Positions 15,625 to 20,445 of a stretch of DNA of 20,445 bases are shown one piece after another. The notes beneath the pieces are model-generated. The model did no database searches and was not told where the DNA came from. It saw only the letters and a list, made by a program, of their open reading frames with translations. Positions within the stretch are counted from its first letter, which is position 1; every line of letters starts with the position of its first letter. This DNA comes from an uncultured Kingella sp. (lineage in GTDB: Bacteria > Pseudomonadota > Gammaproteobacteria > Burkholderiales > Neisseriaceae), in contig CAKARD010000012.1 in assembly GCA_916720425.1 (NCBI GenBank), positions 1 through 20,445 of the forward strand, given 5' to 3'. Both the position numbers and the translations under genes were made by a program.

Positions 15625-16003
15625 ATATACTGTGAAAAAAGCAGGATCTAATGCACATTGTACTATAGAAGCTCAAAATTTCAACGCCAGTTATCATGCA
15701 TGATTTTTTAAACGAGATACTCGCTCTTACTTTTTTATTAATTTAATATCAATAGGTTACTATTTTATTTATGATTATTTTTGCCAAAATGCCAACACGT
15801 TATGGTATCTATGTATGCTGACACTTCAAAAATTTGCCGCACCCAATGCTTATAAAATTCAAATGCTTGATTTGCACCCTTTAACAATGTAGCAGCCTAT
15901 TGTGTTTACTGGATAGCTAAATGATTAAAATATAACGAAAATTCCAAACCATAAACATGCTGTACTGCCTTTGAAATTATAGACAGATAAATCTGTACAC
16001 GAA
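15625..16003. other. Gene-free AT-rich stretch upstream of uvrD
   Basis: Apart from the uvrD promoter at its left end, nothing convincing is seen. All frames are interrupted by frequent stops, and no repeat or RNA gene was recognised. Together with the receptor fragment to its right it looks like decayed coding DNA. Confidence 0.5.
15657..15684 (-). promoter_or_regulatory. Sigma-70-type promoter of uvrD-ligA
   Basis: On the minus strand TTGAAA (-35, 15679-15684), a 16-base spacer and TACAAT (-10, 15657-15662) lie about 33 bases before the uvrD ATG. The implied 5' leader is short (about 25 bases), consistent with the missing Shine-Dalgarno. Confidence 0.5.
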
Positions 16004-16210
16004 TCATCCCATTCCATACACAGCCGCATCAATCAAACACCATCAGGCGTGTATTCATACAATACATGAGCATTGACACGCTTACTACGATCCATCAGTG
16101 AATTTTCTTCGCTATCGGGCAAGAAACACACCATCTACGCTCATATTCACACGATTCTCATCTACACTACGCATGGCAAAGCCTTTTAAAGGCCGCCCAT
16201 TATTACCCAT
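16004..16210 (-). pseudogene. Fragment of a TonB-dependent receptor (haemoglobin/transferrin type), frameshifted
   Basis: Reading the minus strand from an ATG at 16210 gives GFAMRSVDENRVNMSVDGVF, then a stop at 16112-16114. A +1 shift at that point continues as LPDSEENSLMDRSKRVNAH and then VLYEYTPDGV, to a stop at 16033-16035. A second shift gives LIDAAVYGMG. The R-x-VD-x-NRV-x-x-SVDGV-x-LPDSEEN pattern resembles the plug of TonB-dependent haem, haemoglobin or transferrin receptors. The later YEYTPDG and AAVYGM look like barrel-strand pieces, so much of the gene between plug and barrel would be deleted. The identification is from memory of the family. The intact gene would have been outer-membrane and iron-related. 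No Fur box was identified. Confidence 0.5.
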
Positions 16211-16386
16211 CTCTAGAATTAATAATTATTATTATTTTTTATGATAATACTATTTTTATAGCATCATCAAACAACTGAGACCGTATTAAACATTCATAAA
16301 TACACCCATTGATACGCAATAGGTTAACATCATAAACATTCAATACGACCTGGATTTTAATCATCAAACCTGACTCACCAGAGTCA
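16211..16386. other. Non-coding or decayed AT-rich spacer after the oxidoreductase gene
   Basis: This spacer contains a very AT-rich tract (about 16217-16260) and a 41-codon minus-strand ORF (16239-16364) with only a weak AGG ahead of it. That ORF has no recognisable product, so I do not call it a gene. Confidence 0.4.
16371..16386 (-). terminator. Short hairpin directly after the oxidoreductase stop codon
   Basis: TGACTC (16371-16376) and GAGTCA (16381-16386) form a perfect 6-bp stem with a 4-base loop immediately after the stop codon. Only a short T-rich stretch follows on the minus strand, so it would be a weak terminator at best. Confidence 0.4.
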
Positions 16387-17631
16387 CTATAGCGTAGCGG
16401 GACCCACTATTTGCGCTAAGGTATGGAGACGTTGCTCGGATTTTTCAACATAAGGATTGGTGGTATCCCAAGCATAGCCTGCTAAAATAGAACTAATCAT
16501 ACGTGTGATATCGGGATTTCGATCTTTGGCATAAATCACATCTTGAAAGCGATTGTTATACCAGCCTTCTACATAAGTGCGGAATGTGTTCACACCTATC
16601 ATTAAAGGTTCAACATAATCTGTTTGCCAATTTATATTTTGGCCACGTAATTGTTTTACCAATACATCACTGGCCAATTTTGCTGAATGCATGGCGATGG
16701 TTACGCCTGATGAAAATACGGGATCTAAAAATTCAGATGCATTGCCTAACAGGGCAAAACGCTCACCAAACAATGCTTTAACATTGGCAGAATAGCCTTG
16801 AATATGCCGATAATCAAAACCACTGTCCCAATGTGCATTGGCTAAAATACGTTGCAACATGGGAATGTCATGTGCAAAGGTTTTGAGTATGCTTTTGCTG
16901 CCGTTTAAATGTGCAAATCGTTCGGGTAATCCTACTACGCCAATAGAACAATGATTATCGCTAAATGGAATCAACCATAACCATACATCACGATGAACGG
17001 GATGAGTAGAAATTAAAATTTTATTGCGATCAAATTGTGGGTCGGTAATATTGTCAATAATACGTGTAAAATGGGCTTCGCGCATGGGTAGGTGTGATGG
17101 GGTTTCTAAATTTAATAAACGTGGCAAAACACGTCCATAGCCACTGGCATCTAATACAAATTGACTGCGCACAGTGTAAGACTCACCTGTTTCGGATTGA
17201 ACATGCAACGTTGCTCCAGAATCCTCGGTCTCAAAAGCGGTAACAGTTTGCCCAAAACGCACTTCTACGCCTTGTTTCATGGCTTGTTCAATTAAGATTT
17301 GATCAAATTTTTCTCGGCGTACTTGAAAGGTGGTTCCAGGCCCAGTGCTAAATTTGTCTGTAAAATCAATTTCAGTATAGCGATCGCCCCACGTAAAAGC
17401 CGCACCATTTTTAAATTGAAAACTGGGTTCGGCTTCTACTGCTTCTAAAAACCCTGCTTGCTCTAAAAATTCCATACAGTGTGGCAACAAGCTCTCACCA
17501 ATCACAAAACGTGGAAAATGTTGTTTTTCCAAAACACATACTTTAATTCCTTGTTTGTGCAGCATTGCACCTGCAATGGCACCTGAAGGACCTGCACCAA
17601 TAATCGCAACATCAACAGTATAAATCGTCAT
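16387..17631 (-). CDS. FAD-dependent oxidoreductase, halogenase-like, of aryl polyene cluster type
   Basis: 414-aa flavoprotein of the geranylgeranyl-reductase/flavin-halogenase superfamily. It shows the N-terminal FAD loop GAGPSGA (12-18), GESLLP (45-50), Lys74 in FQFKNGAAF, the halogenase signature WxWxIP (WLWLIP, 217-222), and a second flavin motif GNASEFLDPVFSSG (296-309). Tryptophan halogenases have Glu in the PLES segment; here the position reads PVFS, which argues against halogenation. Similar proteins are encoded in aryl polyene pigment clusters, where they probably act on the polyene or its aryl head group. The ATG at 17631 follows AAGGA by 7 bases and overlaps the MMPL gene stop (ATGA). 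An upstream in-frame start at 17676 is unlikely. Confidence 0.88.
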   Translation of the reverse strand: MTIYTVDVAIIGAGPSGAIAGAMLHKQGIKVCVLEKQHFPRFVIGESLLPHCMEFLEQAGFLEAVEAEPSFQFKNGAAFTWGDRYTEIDFTDKFSTGPGTTFQVRREKFDQILIEQAMKQGVEVRFGQTVTAFETEDSGATLHVQSETGESYTVRSQFVLDASGYGRVLPRLLNLETPSHLPMREAHFTRIIDNITDPQFDRNKILISTHPVHRDVWLWLIPFSDNHCSIGVVGLPERFAHLNGSKSILKTFAHDIPMLQRILANAHWDSGFDYRHIQGYSANVKALFGERFALLGNASEFLDPVFSSGVTIAMHSAKLASDVLVKQLRGQNINWQTDYVEPLMIGVNTFRTYVEGWYNNRFQDVIYAKDRNPDITRMISSILAGYAWDTTNPYVEKSEQRLHTLAQIVGPATL

Positions 17632-19940
17632 AAAATAATCCTTTTTAAAGGTGGAGAAACAGAAGAAATACAACAAGACAGAACCACTGCCATTGCCCAG
17701 TTGAATAATACCCCAAAAGAAACACTCACACCAAAAGCAAAGACGGCGGGAGTGCTACTAAGCGTTAATAATACAAATGAAATGAGTGTTGTTAATCCTG
17801 CCAAAGTAATACCAGTAATGCGTGTGACTTGAGTTTCGGGGGCAGTGGTGGCATAAACAGCATAATCTATACCAATAGCAGTGGCCAACAATAAACCAAA
17901 CAATGCAAATAAGCTGACTTCAATTCCCAAATACCCCAATACCCCCAATGTTGCACCTACCGCACACAAAGGTATGGCTAAAATAATACTGCCTCGTTTG
18001 ATACCAAATATGCGCCACAATACCAACCATGCCAACAAAAACGAAACTACTTTGAGGTATGCGGCTAAATCACGTGTATGGGAAAATTGTTGATTTAAGT
18101 GATGACGTTTGTCTAATAATTGCCATTGGGTATGCAAAGCCATCGCTTGCTCAAGTGCCTCGGCATTTTTGACATCAAATAAACGCACTAACCCCGCATA
18201 TTTTCCATCAATTTGACCCAAATACAGACTGCGAAATGCTTCTGCCTGAGGTGTATTTAAGCTGTGATCTAATGAAACTATCGGCATATTAGCAGCTTGT
18301 TCCAACGCCTGTACTAAAGTCTTGCGCTCTATACCCAATTGCTCTAAAGGCGCATAAACTTGAGGCTGTGTCATGAGTATCTTGAATTGTTGTTTTAATG
18401 CGTTTTGCGTTTGGGTTGGCAATACCCATTCATCTAGCGATTGCGTTTTTGCCAGATTTTTATCATGCATAAGCTTTGCAACTTGTTGGCTTTGTTTCAA
18501 TAATTCATCTGGGCTATTGGCTGTAATGAGTAATGTTTGCCCTGTGCCTATGCCACTAATTTGAGCAATACGTTGCGTTTGTGCTAACAATACTGCGTTG
18601 AGTGATACCCAATTTTTGATATCATCTTTCCAATGTAACTGGCTGATACCCAATAACAAAAAAATAAATACAACAAAAGCATAAGGAAACAATTTTTTTG
18701 GGGCAATCTGTTGTGATAAAGACTGCATTATCGCCGTAAATGGCGTGTGTCTTACCTGATGGGACGGGAATAAATAGGGCAAAAAACAGACGGTTGCACC
18801 AAACGCACCCAATAACGCACCAGTAGAAAAAACGGCGGTTTGTTGCAAAATGGGCAAAGGGGTAAACCATAATAAAACATACCCCACTGCCGTAATCACT
18901 AAACTAATACTAAAACTGGGTAAAACACGATTCATCACTTCTCGTGCCTGCCAGCGTTGAGGGGGGTGAACAAACAGCGAAGAAGCCAACCAGTGTAAAG
19001 GAAAATCTACCAATACACCAATTAAACTGGTTCCTATAACCAAAGTGAGTGCATGAACATAGCCAAATATCATAATGGTTGTGGCTAAGCCCCATAGTAT
19101 ACCCAAAGCTAAGGGTAAGATTAATATGAAAATACGCCAGGAACGAAATACCCACAGTAATAAACCAAATGTCAATAATATTCCCAATACTGACATGATG
19201 CTGCTTTCATACTCAGCTTGTATTTTGGCTTCGGCAGCAAATAACGCGCCACTGCTACTAAGTAAATCATAACCTTGAATCTGTGCCGTTTGCTGGTTAG
19301 TTTGCCACCAGTGCCACACAGCAGGATTGGGTTCATCATGGCGCAAAAAAACCCGAATCAAAACCCATGTTTTACCTTCATACTCAGTATAAAGCATGGC
19401 TTGTTCAGGATGCCACATAAAAGTCATCTCGCCATTGCGCCAAGCAAAACGCCCTAAACCTAGCCAATCTTGCTCCAAAGGCAAAATATTTATGGCAAAC
19501 GGATTAACCGCATCTTGCGCACGTTGTTCAAAATAACGTTCAGGCTGTTGCAATAGTTGTTGCGCTTGTGCCATTGGTAAGGTCGCCAAACCCAAAGATT
19601 GCACCGATTGGCGCAACGCAGATAAATTGGGTTCTAATTGACTATCCACACGTTCAAACAGTGGATCATTGCGCCACGTTTGTGCTAAATCTTTTGCTAT
19701 TTTAAAAACTCGCTCACTATCTTGATTCCCCACTAAAACCACTATTTGCTGATTAAAGAGTTTTTCTTGCCTTGTTTCGGCAAGCTGTACAATGGGATTG
19801 TTTTGTGAATCTTGTGGTAAAAGTGCCGTTAATTGTGTCTGTATGGGCGCGTGCGAGACAAACTGCCACCCCAACCATAGCATCAGTATCAAAGACAACA
19901 AAGCATAGATTTTGGTCGCCAGAACAAACTTCATACACAT
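17628..19940 (-). CDS. MMPL/RND-family exporter (COG4258 type)
   Basis: 770-aa inner-membrane protein with the duplicated RND layout. TM1 is at about 7-28, then a large periplasmic loop to about 245, TMs 2-6 (about 247-395), TM7, a second periplasmic loop, and a last block of about five TMs (about 630-765). It would thus have about 12 membrane spans. Homologues of this size (predicted exporter COG4258) move lipid-like products and are standard members of aryl polyene clusters, usually beside the FAD oxidoreductase gene that follows here. Possible starts are ATG 19940 and 19934; neither has a clear Shine-Dalgarno. None of the usual cluster partners (ketosynthases, acyl carrier proteins, acyltransferase, LolA-like protein) is present in the window. 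Confidence 0.92.
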   Translation of the reverse strand: MCMKFVLATKIYALLSLILMLWLGWQFVSHAPIQTQLTALLPQDSQNNPIVQLAETRQEKLFNQQIVVLVGNQDSERVFKIAKDLAQTWRNDPLFERVDSQLEPNLSALRQSVQSLGLATLPMAQAQQLLQQPERYFEQRAQDAVNPFAINILPLEQDWLGLGRFAWRNGEMTFMWHPEQAMLYTEYEGKTWVLIRVFLRHDEPNPAVWHWWQTNQQTAQIQGYDLLSSSGALFAAEAKIQAEYESSIMSVLGILLTFGLLLWVFRSWRIFILILPLALGILWGLATTIMIFGYVHALTLVIGTSLIGVLVDFPLHWLASSLFVHPPQRWQAREVMNRVLPSFSISLVITAVGYVLLWFTPLPILQQTAVFSTGALLGAFGATVCFLPYLFPSHQVRHTPFTAIMQSLSQQIAPKKLFPYAFVVFIFLLLGISQLHWKDDIKNWVSLNAVLLAQTQRIAQISGIGTGQTLLITANSPDELLKQSQQVAKLMHDKNLAKTQSLDEWVLPTQTQNALKQQFKILMTQPQVYAPLEQLGIERKTLVQALEQAANMPIVSLDHSLNTPQAEAFRSLYLGQIDGKYAGLVRLFDVKNAEALEQAMALHTQWQLLDKRHHLNQQFSHTRDLAAYLKVVSFLLAWLVLWRIFGIKRGSIILAIPLCAVGATLGVLGYLGIEVSLFALFGLLLATAIGIDYAVYATTAPETQVTRITGITLAGLTTLISFVLLTLSSTPAVFAFGVSVSFGVLFNWAMAVVLSCCISSVSPPLKRIIL

Positions 19941-19964
19941 ACATTAAGCAATAAAAGAGAATTG

Positions 19965-19993
19965 ATTTTAGCAAAAAAATAAAATGCTGTCCT
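19965..19993 (-). promoter_or_regulatory. Candidate promoter of the MMPL-oxidoreductase pair
   Basis: On the minus strand AGGACA (-35, 19988-19993), a 17-base spacer and TAAAAT (-10, 19965-19970) lie about 24 bases before the MMPL start. Confidence 0.42.
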
Positions 19994-20073
19994 AGATAAC
20001 TAGAGAAATCTAATTTCAGGTTAGAATAGTCCCTATGCAAAAATGAAGTTTCAGCGAAGCTAAATTGAGAACT

Positions 20074-20119
20074 TTTGGAATGAGGCAAAACGCCCAATGA
20101 GATAAAAATTCTTATTCCA
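20074..20119 (+). other. Imperfect inverted repeat upstream of the Hint ORF
   Basis: TGGAATGAG and CTTATTCCA can pair over 9 bp with one G-T wobble around a loop of about 26 bases. A direct repeat AATGAG also occurs in the loop. It lies about 30 bases before the Hint ORF start. Its function is unknown; it could be leader structure or the scar of an insertion. Confidence 0.3.
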
Positions 20120-20146
20120 TTTTAAAACAATCTATAAGGAAACACC

Positions 20147-20445
20147 ATGCAAGAATTTATCCAAGAACCAACAAAAGATGCCAACATAAACGGCTTTATG
20201 AAGGGCACATTAGTAAAAAGGCCGGAAGGCTGGACGCCGATAGACGAGTTGAAGGTGGGCGACCTTGTCATGTCACGTCCTGAAAACGGCATCGGCGAGG
20301 CCGTGCCCAAGCGGGTGGTGAACACCTTCAGCTATGAAGACAAGGAAGTGGTGATGCTGAAGTTTTCCCAATTCCCCGAAAGAAACGGGGGAGGGGGGAC
20401 CCTGGTTGTTACTCCGAACCACCCGTTCTGCGTGTACGGCGTGGT
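20147..20445 (+). CDS. Hint (Hedgehog/intein) domain protein, 5' part, truncated by window end
   Basis: 99 complete codons are visible. Residues 16-44 (GFMKGTLVKRP, then WTPIDELKVGDLVMSR) match Hint block A, and TPNHPF (Thr89, His92) matches block B TxxH. In autoprocessing Hint domains block A begins with Cys or Ser, as in CFxxGT; here that position is Gly16. AAGGA lies 6 bases before the ATG, so the short N-terminus looks genuine, with no signal peptide and no upstream toxin domain. GC is about 55-62 percent over 20221-20400, against roughly 23-40 percent just to the left, suggesting horizontal origin. Hint domains of this kind usually pretreat C-terminal toxins in polymorphic toxin systems. 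The toxin or immunity part would lie beyond the window. Confidence 0.82.
   Translation, partial: MQEFIQEPTKDANINGFMKGTLVKRPEGWTPIDELKVGDLVMSRPENGIGEAVPKRVVNTFSYEDKEVVMLKFSQFPERNGGGGTLVVTPNHPFCVYGV

Noticed and set aside
16239..16364. 41-codon minus-strand ORF after the oxidoreductase
   Set aside because: It has only a weak AGG ahead of the ATG and no similarity I recognise, and it lies in a decayed region, so chance is likely.
17632..17676. 15-residue N-terminal extension of the oxidoreductase (start at 17676)
   Set aside because: The ATG at 17631 has a good AAGGA and overlaps the upstream stop. The extension does not fit the FAD-fold N-terminus and would lie inside the MMPL gene.
19530..19551. 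Second uptake sequence (TTCAGGCTG followed by TTG) in the MMPL gene
   Set aside because: It matches only 9 of 12 positions, which can arise by chance in 20 kb.
19985..20060. Possible insertion-sequence end upstream of the Hint ORF
   Set aside because: Short inverted motifs (TAGAT/ATCTA, GAAAT/ATTTC) are present, but no partner end, target duplication or transposase is visible.

Overview
The window is a compact, AT-rich bacterial chromosome segment with short intergenic gaps, and nearly all of it is conserved housekeeping genes. Protein similarity (RNase PH, AroE next to MtgA, UvrD, PrfB, a long LigA) points to a betaproteobacterium, most likely in the Neisseriaceae. An ACP-like periplasmic protein, a Correia-like miniature element and one exact copy of a Neisseriaceae-type DNA uptake 12-mer agree with this. 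The species cannot be named from the sequence. No rRNA, tRNA, CRISPR array or complete insertion sequence was seen.

Layout. Positions 46-3770 hold a minus-strand gene train in the order aroE, mtgA, a Sco1/SenC lipoprotein, an unrecognised gene, and rph. A minus-strand COG0523 (CobW-like) metal GTPase gene at 3872-4786 lies head to head with plus-strand metE (4934-7210). metE ends at a hairpin terminator, where it converges with minus-strand prfB (7283-8386). Upstream of prfB is a 99-bp miniature inverted-repeat element (8430-8528) whose end appears to supply the prfB -10 box. Next is a minus-strand exported ACP-like protein, divergent from plus-strand mltG and a coupled membrane-anchored protein (9209-11142). 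Minus-strand uvrD and ligA (11165-15624) share a 4-base stop/start overlap.

The last 5 kb is the accessory part. The stretch 15625-16386 has no intact gene but holds a broken fragment resembling the plug of a TonB-dependent haemoglobin/transferrin-type receptor. It is followed by a translationally coupled minus-strand pair: an MMPL/COG4258 exporter (17628-19940) and an FAD-dependent oxidoreductase with a halogenase-like signature (16387-17631). These two gene types normally sit inside aryl polyene (APE) pigment clusters, but no synthase, carrier-protein or ligase genes flank them here. At the right edge a GC-rich plus-strand ORF begins (20147, truncated by the window end). It encodes a Hint (Hedgehog/intein-type) domain that lacks the usual N-terminal Cys/Ser nucleophile, which suggests a polymorphic-toxin cassette or a remnant of one.

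Functionally the conserved part covers RNA 3'-end maturation (rph), aromatic amino acid synthesis (aroE), peptidoglycan polymerisation and chain cleavage (mtgA, mltG), copper delivery or redox protection (Sco), metal-dependent methionine synthesis (COG0523 and metE), translation termination (prfB) and DNA repair (uvrD, ligA). The most unusual items are the Hint ORF, the Correia-like element and its likely promoter for prfB, the orphan APE-type pair, and the isolated uptake sequence inside metE.
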